The notes below the pieces were generated by a model. That model saw only the letters and a list, made by a program, of their open reading frames with translations. It searched no databases and had not been told where the DNA came from. Below are positions 21,031 through 33,485 of a stretch of DNA of 64,000 nt, one piece after another. The position numbers and the translations under genes are program-made. Position 1 is the first letter of the stretch; each line of letters opens with the position of its first letter. This stretch comes from Sympetrum striolatum. Taxonomy: Eukaryota; Arthropoda; Insecta; Odonata; Libellulidae. Location: assembly GCA_947579665.1 (NCBI GenBank), contig OX388345.1, positions 64,471,454-64,535,453 of the forward strand. The letters are read 5' to 3'.

Positions 21031-22753
21031 CTAAAAAGAAAAGATAAAATGATAATTATTATCTTATCAGTCAGTACAGTCACCAACTCAAAGACTGGTT
21101 AAAACTTCAATCCCTCAACCATCATCTAAAAGAAACATAGATGAGGGGATGCGGAATATTTTCTTGAATTTCAACTACAATAAGTTGATTTATGAAATAA
21201 ATGGATAACGATAACAGATGTTGATGAATTAGAGTTTACAAAATTTTCTCAAAGCCGTCTTCAGTTCTCAAATTGAGGAAACGAGGAATTTGTAACATAA
21301 AATTCTGCTTCAAACCATTTTCTTCACGTTCGTATTATTAATGTGGCAGAAAAAAATGCCTTCGAGGTAAATATAAAAAAAATAATGGGGAAGTCAAGAA
21401 TGTTGGTAAAAGCACCAAGAAAAAGAGTCGTTAGCTATTTTTCGGCTTATCCGCTCTAGGGAAAGCTTCTAACGAGGAAATTTCTAAGAAAATAATGAAT
21501 TTATTTTATGGGCAAATACGAAATATCTAAGTTTATAAATAACATATGACAAACGATTTGATAACGATCTTTTGTAGTTCTGGTCGCAAAGGATTGTCTC
21601 GGATTACTGACCTTCTACGAATCACCTTCATTACATACTAGAATGTCATTAATCCGAAACTTTTCGTAGATTCCTTAAGGGGTGCCAAAAACTTTACGAT
21701 GTTTTCTTTGCCTCAAATTTATACTCATGTGAACTGTTTGTATCCTTTCTAAAGTGAGTGTAGAAAATAATAACTCATAGTTAAACAGCTGTTTGCTTCG
21801 CGATAACGTTGATGAAAGCTATACGACTTTATAAACCGTGATTATTTCCTTTAGTCCTTCATAAGCCTGCTATTTATCGTACTAAGTTTGTGATGCCGGG
21901 AGCATAAGATAAAGGGGCACCATAAAAACCACAGAAACAAACTCAATTTCGGCGATTTATAAGCGTAAAACATACCCTAGAAAATGCAGATCAGATCCAA
22001 TCCAATAACTTATTAGAAATAAGAGGGATTTCAATTCATATGAGAGGAAGTGCACCATTCCTCGAAACCTAGGGCAATACCCGCTCGAAGCACTCGACTG
22101 TATTGAAGTATAGAATAGAGATTACTATGACGACATGTATGTATGAATGTATGTGCAGGTAGGACCAAAAAAGTTACATCCAATAACGCAACATGCATAA
22201 CAGACGAGGATCTCGACAAGAGTGAGTCAATTAGCTTCTCTCTTTTGAGCGAGCTTTCAGTCTTCCTTCTTACGCCTGGCACGTTTTGAAGGCTTTTGCA
22301 ACATATTTTTATAAATGCTTGCTATAAGTCATTGCTTTTGATACTGTAGAAGCAGCATTATATTATGTCATTATATATATCAGAATTACATTCGTATTTC
22401 CTTAAATCGGCTCGAATCTAACGCGTAATTCGATCTTCTTAAAAAATATTAGACATGAATTACTTTGGTTGCTCATATATTTTCTCCTAGCATAAAAATT
22501 TCCATCATCGCAGATTTAAAATGAACTTGGTTATTTCGGTGAATGCTCCACATTCCCGAATGATGAACTTTTTCGTAAAAACGATAGAGCTTAATTTATG
22601 ATATGATATGACAATCAAGAGAAAATTAATTACTGTAAATTAGGTCAATAGAAGAAGGGAAATTAGAGAAAAGGTGACAAGAATAAAATTGAAGTAATAA
22701 TGTACATACGTAGGAAAGGACGATGAACCATCAAAACAGTTTCTGGTGGATTA
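21031..22753. other. Presumed 5' intron of the GPCR
   Basis: I searched the minus strand here for a TM1 exon (hydrophobic run with GN and a phase-2 donor) and found none. No other gene is apparent. Confidence 0.4.
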
Positions 22754-24056
22754 AGGTAATTCTGGGAGAGATGCCCCACCAAAGGAAATTACTTGAGCGA
22801 TAACAAGAATGTGAAACTGCGTGATAAAATATGACACTCATTGATTATGAATATTATGTAAACAAATTTTGTTTAACAAAATTTTCACCCAAAATATTTA
22901 AATTTTCCTGGATCCATGCATTTGGCCATCTCACCGAGTGTCCGGGTGAGTGCAATCTCCTGTAACTCTTCCACCTCTGTGAAAGAGCCCCATTACCTTA
23001 AACTGCATTCAATCTGGAAAGCGTTTGTTATATGACAAAATTGTTAAATTGAACTTGAAATTAGGATCTAACTAAAGATTTTTAAGTTAACTTAAAAACC
23101 TATTTTGAAATTTCATTTGCAAAAACTTATGAGGCATATAAATAGCATATTGAGGCTAGGTCATCAGTTTTTTGCGAGTGGCATCTTTTTATGCAAAAAT
23201 ATTGCCGTTTAACCGAAAAAAACTATGACAATTATGATATTTTTGTCGAAATTTCGAAACTTCGAGGCAAAAATTCTCACAAGAAGATATTTTTTGATCT
23301 CGAAAAAGAAAATTATACTTGTAATTTCCATTTGAGTGGGCCACTTTTGCCGGTATTACATTTCAATCAGAAAATAAAGTGGCAAAAGGCTCCACCCTAG
23401 TGCTTATTAAACAATATTTCATTTTTTGATTGTGCATAAAATGCATTCGACCGTGGATTTAAATTTGAATTGAAATTTAAATGTAGATTACAAACATTTT
23501 CTTGAACAAAGCCTTAATAATAATAATAATAATAAAACGGCTTTATTCGGGCGAGATTGAGACTAAATCACCTTAAAGTTAAATTGATACTAATAGGGCA
23601 CATATACCTAAAGATAGTACTGGGGCATCTATCCCGAGAAGAGGTGGGGCGACTATCCTTTCAGTACGGGAAAGATGCCCTTAAGGCCAGTGAGGCTACG
23701 CTTTGTCCAAGATGGACAATCACTGCACGTGGATATTAAAGGAACTTATAGCTACAAGTTTTTGCCCTTTAATTCAAAATATTCAAACATTTAAACTGAT
23801 GCCAACCAGAAACATTATACTCTATCTTATAATAGGGCGGAGAAAAACAGTACCTATTTGAAATTATGTTATAAAACTGCGTTTAAAGAATTAATCGCCG
23901 TGAAACTCTTGCAGATAGACAGGTGCATTCCAGACTAACTAACGAACACCGTCAGTAGAGCAATCTTGTGGTTTTCCTTAAAAATACAACGACTGGGGCA
24001 TCTCTCCCGGTGGGGCATCTCTCCCGGTGGGACATCTCACCCGGAATTACCTTATA
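22754..24056 (+). mobile_element. DNA transposon-like element with TIRs and subterminal repeats (copy B)
   Basis: The left end TAAGGTAATTCTGGGAGAGA and the right end, read on the complementary strand as TAAGGTAATTCCGGGTGAGA, are inverted repeats of about 29 bp. Inside are repeated strings of the type GGGGCATCTCTCCCGG (two in tandem at 23997-24030, variants at 23612, 22777 and 22930). The 1.3-kb body has only short frames (for example 23191-23400) and no recognisable transposase, so it is probably non-autonomous. A LINE tail is embedded at 23518-23575. Superfamily unassigned. Confidence 0.7.
23518..23575 (-). mobile_element. LINE 3' tail, minus strand (copy 2), inside the TIR element
   Basis: Read on the minus strand it is AGTCTCAATCTCGCCCGAAT, then AAAGCCGTTTTATTATTATT, the same tail as at 48.4 kb. 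The 5' part is missing. It is nested in the 22.75-24.06 kb element, so it inserted later. Confidence 0.55.
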
Positions 24057-26329
24057 CGGGGTTCCTTATGCTTTCGTATGTAAGCTGACTTCAGTTGGTA
24101 TTTGAGTATGATAATAATATGTAAAGGCTCATCACGTACACAGACAACATTTCAATGAGGGAAGCAATTATATTGAAAATTTAATCACCTATAGGGAAGA
24201 CGGAAATTGAGGAGAAATAATCTAAATTTCCCTACACTTTCATAACCATTTCATTAGTTTCATTTGAATGGAAAATATCTTCTGTTACTACTTACGCCAA
24301 GAGTATAAATGATCGACATTGTATTTTATTTTAAATTCATGGGGAAATTGAAATATATATTTTGCTTTCCTAAAATCCATAACAAAATTTGAAATTAACA
24401 GCGGAAGCTTTAACTGAGTGGAACTTAATTACAGTGGATTTGATTTATTTTACCAAGTCAAATAAACAATATTTATTGGAATTGTAATGGTTATGATTTT
24501 TCTGTTACCTGTTAAAATAAAATAAAGGTGGCATGAAAAGGAAACTTTCTACTAAATACGAACGATAGTTTTTGCAAATAATTCTGTTTATTGGGCAGAA
24601 TAATTAATACATATGCGATAATAGACAGTTTTGCTCAACTATTGAGGATAAATGAGGAAGAATTTCTTTAAATATTGTTCTTCCTGATTTCCTTCGAATT
24701 CCATCTCACTTTCATCCCCGCAATGTAAGATTATTTTCGGCACAACGGGAAGCGCTTGTTTGTTCGGAAGAATACTATTTACAATGGGCGTAAGAGTGAA
24801 TGCAATCTCCCGTAACTCTTCTTACAACCTACGTCTTGGTAGTTGCTGAAACTCCGGAGATAACTTCCGGTAGCGTGTCTATAAAGCCCGAAATATCCCA
24901 AAGACTACAGACGCATAATTCAACTCACTGCATTGGATACTTCAAAGTGAATGGCTCCGGAAAAATAAAGGGAAAATCCGATAATGTGAATGGGAACGCT
25001 AGCACATGACTCTAGTTTTGCTTGTAGGAGTGAATGCTGGTTTCTCGGAGGAATATTATATTCTACGGAAAATTGACAACTTCTGCGTTCGCATATATAC
25101 GTAAAATTAATTATTATAAATTTGATTTTTCAAATATTAATTCAGTTGTTATTCGCTTCTTTTATATAATTTTAATAATTGACCATTACGTTTTCATTAT
25201 TCTGAACACTACCACATGTTATTTCACTATTTCTAGTGATATATGTTTCAATATAAATAAATTAATGTAATAAATATATATAAATATATATATATATATA
25301 ATATTATTATAATATCGAAAAAATTCCGCAACTAACGGTAAATGATACCAAATGTAAATAATTCAACACTAATTCTATGAAAATTTTCTTTTTTGGGTGA
25401 AGTGGATGATATTTTTGCACATTTCCGATCCCAGAAAATCTCATCAACTCGTATTCAAGCTTTTGTCATGAATAATATGTATTGTATGTACAAAATAATA
25501 AAAACTCTTGTTCGGGCGGGTGCCAAATCACTTAGGATACTTTTTAAAGGGTCCGTAACCGATGTGGCAACTCCGTAAAAGTTGCCTACAAGCATTAACT
25601 TTGGATAAACTAAATACCTGTCAAGCATCACCAGATTGATTTTCCAATATACACACGAATCTCAAAACCATCATTGACATAAGGTATATTAGAATCAGGG
25701 TAATTATCCCATCAGAAAGTTTGCTATTCCTTTTTAATTCATAGTTTACTAAAACTAAAACTGTGTATGTATATTATATGGGAGACTAAAAAATTTTTCT
25801 CGGCCACAAGAAATATACTTTAAGTGAAAACGATTCATAAGGTAAATGAAATTTAACCAGTGATAATTTTTGCAGTAACTGTATTTGTAATCTCTCTCTC
25901 TCTCTGTAGGTTTATGCATATGTACTTCTACATTCTTACATTGTTAAGTGCCGATTAATACGTGGTAGGAGATGCTAGCATAAAAAAATTAGGTTCTGCA
26001 ATTTGTCCCTACGTCTGTATCTCTCATTTCACGTTCAATGTCGTGCCGAAGTAGCAGAAAGGTCATACGTATTAAGTCTTCCTTAAGCATAATTTCTCTG
26101 CTTTTATTCACAGAATCAGCCTGGCATATGTGTAATCTCGAGTTCTTGGACGCAAGTTACATGTACAGATTCTTATATACTTGCCGTATTCTAGAAGATG
26201 CCTGACAGATAATACAGATATTCTCAGAACTCATGGAACTTTCAATCGTCAAAATGTAAATTTACACTTAATTAAATGGGATTTAATTGAATATTTCTAA
26301 GTCATTACATGTATTATATCAGTAATGTT
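24057..26329. other. Non-coding DNA
   Basis: AT-rich with a low-complexity (TA)n-like run at 25264-25312 and a (CT)n run near 25892-25906. A 69-codon plus frame at 24800-25009 looks partly protein-like but lacks splice signals and is not called. Confidence 0.4.
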
Positions 26330-26540
26330 TATATAATGTCACTGTAACTGATATAATGCGACCTTCCCGTTATATGCGCCGTTCTGATACTGCGAGGAAG
26401 TTGCTAGAACAAATCGATTCAAGAATTCATTATTTCGCGAACGATATGCTAAAGCAATCGATTAGTAAAATAGATTAATTGTACTTGCATCCCCTGGCAC
26501 ATGCCGAAAGGCGGCTTGCAGGGGCTTAACATAGAGATAG
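26330..26540 (-). mobile_element. Interspersed repeat family X, copy 1
   Basis: On the minus strand it begins CCCCTGCAAGCCGCCTTTCG, continues with TCGTTCGCG, TTGTTCTAG and CAGTATCAGAACGGC, and ends GTCGCATTATATC. The same order appears in plus orientation at 54620-54830. The origin (SINE or LINE end) is not resolved. Confidence 0.55.
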
Positions 26541-27389
26541 ACAAATATTTAACCAATGAATTATCATTAAATTATGAATAAAATAAATTACGATTGGATA
26601 TAAATTCAACACGGTAATGCCAGCATCAAATTGATGACCGCTCTTAATTTCGAATTCGACAGAAGATAAAGCTATTAAGTGTTCTCAAAATCTTTCTGTC
26701 CCTATAGACTAAAAGAGATATCTATTAAAGACTTCAGAGGTTCTTTAGGAACATCTCCTATCCGTGGTTTTTCTCCTCATGTTTTGCTCCTCAGCCTCGA
26801 TTTTTTACTGCCACAAGCAAGACGAATGAAACGGTTTCCGCTGGAAGAAAAATAATCTCTCAGGACTCAAAGTTGCGATTTATACTTCGAAAAACAAATC
26901 GGAGAGGTCTATATTCACATGTAGTGGCGTTCTTCGCCGCACAGGACCCTTTGGTGAAGCAAAAGACTTCTGTCGACGGCGGAACTTGAGGATTCTCCGA
27001 ATGCGAGGGAACGGTTCAAGCGTGCAGCAGTTCCCCTTTAAGGAAAAAAATCTCGAAATTGTTTAAACAGCCGTCCTTGCCGTAAATTATTTAGGCTAAG
27101 GATGGGAAGAATTTAGGAGAAACATTCCTTCTGCATAGATGATAACAAACTATAGCTATAGCTGTGATATATAATGCAAGATTATTTAGCCTCTAGCTTA
27201 GCTATAATTAGATTATGTAAAGGAAAGGGTATTACACAACCACAGCTATGTTCTTCATTACTCTAGAAGAAATATTGACTGAAAGGATATGCCCAACTTG
27301 AAATTCTAGCCAGTTTCCAGTAAAGTAAAAATTAGTGGATAATTTTGAAAATTTGAATTAGTGAGTAATTTGTACATAATGAGGAAGTT

Positions 27390-27540
27390 TTATTAGCCTG
27401 ATGATGATGCTATGCATCGCAACCATGGTCTTTTGTGTATATATTTAGTAGTTTTTTGTAAACTAAAATATTAGATCTATTAATCTTTTCATAATTATAA
27501 TGATCATTCACCAAGTGAAGGCCGAAACTATCAACGGTAT
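27390..27540 (+). repeat. Two hammerhead-like motifs (loci 3 and 4)
   Basis: Locus 3 (27398-27430): CTGATGA, stem GATGC/GCATC with loop TAT, then GCAA in place of GAAA and the same ACCATGGTC (here CCATGGTC) ending as locus 1. Locus 4 (about 27500-27536): TGATCA, stem TTCAC/GTGAA, then GGCCGAAACTATC. Both carry substitutions expected to weaken catalysis, so they look like decayed copies. Confidence 0.4.
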
Positions 27541-28332
27541 GTTTTATTAGCGCCACGGCAGAAAATCTCAGGGGATGTTTAAGTATGGTTCTCTTGACTG
27601 GATTCACTATGGATTAAAGCTGAAAAAGGTTTTAAGGCTGCTCTGGAAGTATTTAAAATAAATAGAAATCAGACTGGTATGAATGAAATTTGATTATATT
27701 CGTTAAAAATTGAAACCAGTTGTAGATAGGAATTCTTATCGTTTTAAATTACATTTTTAACTATTATAAGCTTTCGTACTCACACATTTCTCTATCAAAT
27801 ATCGCACAATTCTCCACTGCCTCGATAATCTTCCGAATATAATTCTTAAATTAAGAGCAAAGGCATTAAAATAAACTAGCATAGACAAGCAGAATAATTT
27901 TCAAGAAATATACAATTTACTCCTTCTCAAATGATTAATATCTCTTTCCAAGAGGAAAGCATTTAAAACTAATATAAAACATATCTTCTGCAGAACCAAG
28001 ATATTTTTCCTTAGTCATCTAATGATTTAATAATTTTGAGAAAACTTATACAACTTATAATATCTATGCTTAATAAGTTTTACTCGAGGAGATCAAGGTA
28101 TAGGTACAGGAGATGACCCCCATAAACTACGAGTATACCCTATACTTAACCACATCTAAAGATTACGAGAACAGAAGACGAAAATTCTCAACCTAGATCT
28201 TTGGCATTCTTTTCTTATAAAAGATGTAAAAAGATAGCGGTGATATCGCCATTCCCGGGAGCTTATACTAAACTCGAATGCTGAATTCAATTTATCTCGT
28301 AATCGACTCAAGAATTTATTTACTTACACTGA

Positions 28333-29063
28333 TTATTTTCCCTTGGTGGAGCGCTCCGTAAGAAAACGCCTACGTATCAACTTGTTCTCACTGGGAGGTT
28401 TGAACCGATCGAACTGTTTACGCAAGCAGAAGTGCTTACGAAAACGTCTTGCACTCATTGATATCAATCGAAATGGAATATTGAAGCATTCGAATGTTTT
28501 AGATTCCCTAACTGAAACATCCGCTCCGAATCTGCTGACACAAACCCCTATAATTTTTCCGCATAAACATCTCTCCAAGTATTTTGGGCAACAAAATGCG
28601 TCGGCGAGTCACCGCGCAGCCATTGTGGGTCTTCTCGTTATTTTTCAAACGATAACCATTATAATATTGTCGAATTTACTCCGGCGCCTTGATGTTCTGA
28701 AACCGAAGACGTGCAGAATGCGCATCTGTCACCTTCTGAACACAGCTAAGATGTCGTTAAAAAGCCATTCCGTCTGTAACAGCTCATCCCATACATTTTT
28801 ACTGCGCCCACGTGGGACTGACGGAGCTAAATTTGCATTTTCCGCGTATACCACATGTGTGCCAAGGAGGGAAACTGCTAGTCCTCCTCTTCAACCAGCA
28901 GTCATTCCAGAGAAGCGAGGAGAATTATGGCCCAGCATTTCCAATGCAACGGTTTGGGCCCAGAGATGAACCGTGTGGAACATCATGCAGTAGAATATCC
29001 AACATAGTTGGAATCTCTGCGAAAGGAAAATTCATTCAATCCAAAAATAATATTTTAAGCTGA
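28333..29063. other. GC-richer block with the longest open frame of the window
   Basis: A 208-codon plus frame (28343-28969) is open. It is rich in Arg, Leu and Ser, with one hydrophobic run (IVGLLVIFQTITIIILSNLL), no domain I recognise and an overlapping 81-codon minus frame. A good minus-strand donor (CAGT|GTAAGTAAA) lies at about 28327, so the block may be a 5' non-coding exon of a minus-strand gene, possibly the receptor. I do not call a protein. Confidence 0.3.
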
Positions 29064-30734
29064 ATGGATGCTCTTGAAGGACAGCAGATTGTCATCTCCT
29101 GTCAACACAGTGGCGTAAGCTGGGACGATTTGACAGCATATTTCGACGAGGGAAGCGATAAAGATCCAAGACTAAATAAATACAAGAGGGTGATGATATG
29201 TATGGGCTTTTTTAGTGTAGTCCCCACCCAACAACGTCGTAAAAGAACCTCTTTACTATAAACCACATTATAATCATTGGTTTGCCCTTGTTATCGATCG
29301 AAACATGAGGTATCCAAACAAAATGATCTAAATTGCTTCCATGATGGGTAAAATGACGACAACTTAAAAGAGGGCATGTTAACTTCTATGGTGAAACATG
29401 TTTCTAAAATATACAGAGTCGTTATGACTGTTGGATTAGTTACTTTATAAATCGGAACAAGAAAAATATCGAACAGTGTGAATCATTTCAGACCGAAAAA
29501 ATAATGATAACTGCAAAGTAAATAATATAACAACGAAAAGTTATTGACGAAAACAGGTATTTTCAGAGATTATCGGAGATTGTTTCATCGAACTTCCTCT
29601 TCTGCCAAAAAGTACGAATGTACTCACTAAAATAAAGTTTTAGCCATTGCATTGTTTGCTAATGTTTTCTTAAATCATTGGAAATGAATGTCTTCAAATA
29701 ATTTTTAAGTTATTCAAAGCCATGTTATTCTAATAAAGAATAAAAGACATTCGTGCTGGCTACTGCTTAGAAGAGCGTACGGGGTACGTACCTTCTCGTA
29801 GTCCACAAAAAATTTCGAATTAAATATTATCTTATGCACAATGGTTCTCCAAAATGCACGTTTTCGCTATAGGATAAATAAATGCGTAAAAATAATTCCT
29901 CGTAGGTAAATGAGCTGATGAAAATATTTCGTGAGAATCACAATTTTTTTAAAACAATAGTTTTGTTATTTAAATTACTGCTTCTTTCGTAATTTACAAT
30001 TAACTATCTAAACCAAGAATGTAACTCTGTGAATTCACTCACAGTTAGCAAAAACAAAAAGAATTTTTTAATATTTACCTCCGAAATGTGGGCTGATTTT
30101 TGTCAATAAATTATTCTCAATAACATCCTTCCCGATACTAATTTAAATAAATTTTATCTTACGCTGAAGGAGTCTAAGAACCTTAAGAAATTAATAGCCA
30201 GGATTCTCAAATTGCTTTTCGTAAAAATGAATTCCCTAGTCATGGATTACTACTTTACTGTTACCTGATTTATACTTCAAAGCCGTTCTTTGAAACTGGA
30301 AATTGTATCTTAATGCCCCCAGACAAGAAAAATGAGCGTCTATTATTTCTTCAACTTGAGTTGAATATTTCAAGGAGACGTATAATTACGTACATACAAA
30401 ATGTAAAGGCATTTATTATTCTATGGAATAGGTGCAAATCACTCCAAAGAAAGCAGATGGAACATATCTTCAGGGTTTCGTAAGAAGATAGTGGAGAAGC
30501 GTGAATCAGCAATCTCAGAATGGAACAAATTTGGAACGAAATAAATACAAAGATTTTGCACGTGTAGTAACCGAGTAATGCATGGACATTTTTCGAAGCG
30601 AAAGAAATATTCACGGAAATGAACAAGCATAGGCATTCTACGAGCAGAGAATTTTTCTGAAAGGTAGTAACACGAGTCTGGAAGTACAGAAGCAATTCAT
30701 TATAACATATATTTGAGTGTTCTTGTAAGTGGAA
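29064..30734. other. Non-coding DNA
   Basis: No gene is supported. The 130-codon minus frame at 30351-30743 is dominated by Phe, Ile, Leu and Ser and overlaps another frame, as expected of AT-rich antisense sequence. Confidence 0.35.
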
Positions 30735-31115
30735 CTTGGACAACTATGGCTGCAGATGGAAGGAGATGAGAAGTGATGGAGATGAAGTGTCATCGAAGAA
30801 TGGTGAAGATAAAGTGGACGGAAAGAGTTGCCAATGAAGAAGTCATAGGAAGGATAGAAAAGAATTGTAATGAAAATTCTGAGAAGAAGAGAAAGGGGCA
30901 AAATTATTGGATATAAATTACGACACATTTCCCAAGTGAAAACAGTATTAGAAGGATAAATGCAAGGGAAGAATTAGGTAGGGATACCGAAAAAGGACTT
31001 AAATTGTTAATTGCATAAAAGTAAAACGTTATGTAGAGTGAAGCGGTTGACTGAGGAAAGACTAGAGGTCTGCAGCGAACCATTACTCGCAGTGATGACT
31101 ATTGATGATGATGAA
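30735..31115 (+). mobile_element. LINE reverse transcriptase C-terminal remnant
   Basis: The plus strand encodes, with several frameshifts, KCHRRMVKIKWTERVANEEV and later VKRLTEERLEVC, the conserved end of an endonuclease-reverse transcriptase polyprotein (W, WT.RV.NEEV.. motif). Similar segments occur at 37130 and 39850. Confidence 0.6.
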
Positions 31116-31825
31116 TGTAAGACGTCCTACTGCGTGTAACGATGGCCTATTCTGGTTTTATACTCATCTGTCTGAATAATTTCGCCCAAAGGCTGGCCAA
31201 TGCCTCAGTCCCTCCATCCTTAGCTACCAAGAGCTAGTAGGGGGGAATGAGGTATTTCAGTTTTTTTCAGTTGTGTTCATTGTTTTCTCGACGATGACAC
31301 TACGTGTAAAACTTTACTTGGTAGTCCTTGAGGATTAGATATCTAAATCAGTGCAATTATTCACTCATACCTCAGTAGCTATCTTGCCATCACAGCAAAG
31401 ACTGAGGCAAAAGTAAATGATCAAAGCATTTTCTCTATAGTGCACCAAATGAACAATAAAAAATATTCCATTCATCGGGAAAGGTAACAGAAAAATATGT
31501 TCATCACGGAAAGTAAATTAAAATTTTATGCTACAATGAACGGTTGGAGATACCACAATATTATCGAGAGAGAAAATTGTTAGGTCTTACTAGATTTTTA
31601 GCTCAACATAATGATTTGAATAAAGTTTGTTTACATTTTAGAACAATTTTATGAGGAGTTAAATATTACGAAACAAAACGAACTGAATGATGAAACTACC
31701 CGCTTTTTCCCCGGTGGGAATCACGCGAAAACCGGTTAACCGGTAAGGTTAAAACCGATTTGTTTGCCTTAGTTCTGATGGCTTTCTGTTAACTTGAAGA
31801 TATAACAGATTATCCAAGTGCCTAC

Positions 31826-32100
31826 TTTAATGATAATTATTATAATAAATGTCTAATTGGGCGACACTGAGATTTAAAGTCACTTATTCCATTCAACCCA
31901 CCGTCATTAACTATAGAATAATCAAATAAAATAATAGTATGTGGAAAGAATTAGAAGAATTGTGGATTTAGAAAACCTAAGAGATTCTTAGGAAAAAAAT
32001 CATCCACTGCAGGAAAACACCCACAAAGATGGGGCTGTGAAAAACCTGCGCAAACCTACCGATAGTAATAACTAAAAGATGAGAAAAAAGAACATGACAA
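31826..32100 (-). mobile_element. LINE 3' end, copy 3 (minus strand)
   Basis: On the minus strand it follows the 48.24-48.49 kb LINE end closely: ACTATCGGTAGGTTTGCGCA, GGTTTTTCACA, GGTGTTTTCCTG, TTTTTTTCCTAAGAAT and CCACAATTCTTCTAAT. The GACTTT..AGTCT hairpin and ATT-rich tail follow. Confidence 0.66.
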
Positions 32101-32469
32101 AATATAGAAAGACACTATCAGTAAGTGCGATAGAGCGAGAATAATATTCAATTCACATTTAAATATATTATATCAATATATATAATATATTATAGTTGAA
32201 AAAGCACCAAATAAACGTTATTTGCAAACAGCCTGTCATGAGTAAGGTTAGCCGTATCCGATTTATTGTAATCGTATACTTCTTGATACTTATTTCGGAA
32301 GCTAAGCTACCATCTTCGTGGGAAGAAGAGGGCTTAATACAACGGGTTGTTTGCAAACAACGGCAATTTGGAGCTTTCTAAACTCTAATGTAATGACACC
32401 TCTGCTTCATTTTTTCTCTTAGTTATCATAAAACAAACAAAATATAAATAGAAAAAAGCGAAAACTTTA

Positions 32470-32840
32470 AAACGCAATAGAACCGAATATCACACAGTAA
32501 GGGCGTAAAATTCTGCGCAAATTCGCGCAAAGAGAAGGAAAACGGCTGAAAGTACTGAGCCTCTGTCGCATGAGTGGGAGCTGACGTTTTGGTCCAAACA
32601 GATGCTGGGAACGAGGCGACGAAGGGAGAAGCCAAACATCGCAGCGCGTACGCGAGAGCGGAAGCGAAAACAAACTCGTCCAATCTCTTTCCCTGGTGAG
32701 AAGCATCGCTAAAGAAAACTTGTCACTTCGTCTCGCGGATACTCTGCATCTCCTGCTACTCATTCGGCGAAAAGACCTAAACACGTCGGTTTATGCGCCG
32801 AAATGTATCTGTTGATGATGGGAAAGCTTACCTACCGAAG
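32470..32840. promoter_or_regulatory. CpG-rich block, possible promoter or 5' exon region
   Basis: This is a marked GC and CpG increase in AT-rich surroundings, with strings such as GCGCAAATTCGCGC, GCAGCGCGTACGCGAGAGCG and TCGTCTCGCGG. Minus frames of 85 and 105 codons are overlapping and Arg/Ser rich. A minus-strand donor GGTAG|GTAAGC sits at about 32833. No TATA box or coding exon could be fixed. Confidence 0.28.
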
Positions 32841-32912
32841 CATAAACAAGTGTGACCGTGAAAATTCCGGCCTTGAAGTTTCAGGGGATGACACAACTTT
32901 GGTGTCATTCCC

Positions 32913-33485
32913 TTAGCACTAGAACCGTTGGATATAGCATAGTCCGTAGTACCGCGGACGAGAAAATTGTCCCATCAACAATTTCATTTATTTTGTCCCT
33001 GCTTCTTGACATTTTCTGTTAAAAATCAGTAGTTTTATAGACGAAAAATACTTTTAATCGTTATAGAACAATTTTTATTTAAAAAAATTAAATAAATTCA
33101 TCTTTCAAACCTAAGAAACATCACATGTAAATAGTGGTTTCCTTTTACTACGTATCACACTACAAAATCACTAAAATAATAAAACTTAGGTTGATATAAC
33201 TAAGATGTTGACATACGGCGTAGAAGTAACATTTTTTGGATGAACTATCAGTAACAGTGATGTAAACTATCGATCTCTAACGAAAAACGTGCCATGATTC
33301 AATATGGGACAAAAATGTCCCATCCGCGGTTTTAGGTATTCCTTCTATTAACTTAGAAAATATACACACGAATGTCATGATTATTTTTGAGGAAGGATGA
33401 GGAAGTCCAACTATCGTAAGAAAATAATCAAACGAAAGAGAACATTTTATATTTTCAAATGTCCCATCCGCAGTTCTAGTATTAA
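32913..33485. mobile_element. piggyBac-like non-autonomous element
   Basis: The right edge is TTAA (33482-33485). The right end on the complementary strand reads TTAATACTAGAACTGCGGAT, matching the left end TTAGCACTAGAACCGTTGGAT with a decayed TTAA. An internal repeat of TGTCCCATCCGCGG occurs at 33319 and again at the right end (33460). No transposase frame is present. Confidence 0.6.

Noticed and set aside
30351..30743. 130-residue minus-strand frame
   Set aside because: It is Phe/Leu/Ser rich and overlaps another frame. It lies beside a LINE remnant on the opposite strand and looks like chance.
32467..32784. 105-residue Arg/Ser-rich minus frame
   Set aside because: A CpG-rich block leaves several frames open by composition alone; no domain was recognised.
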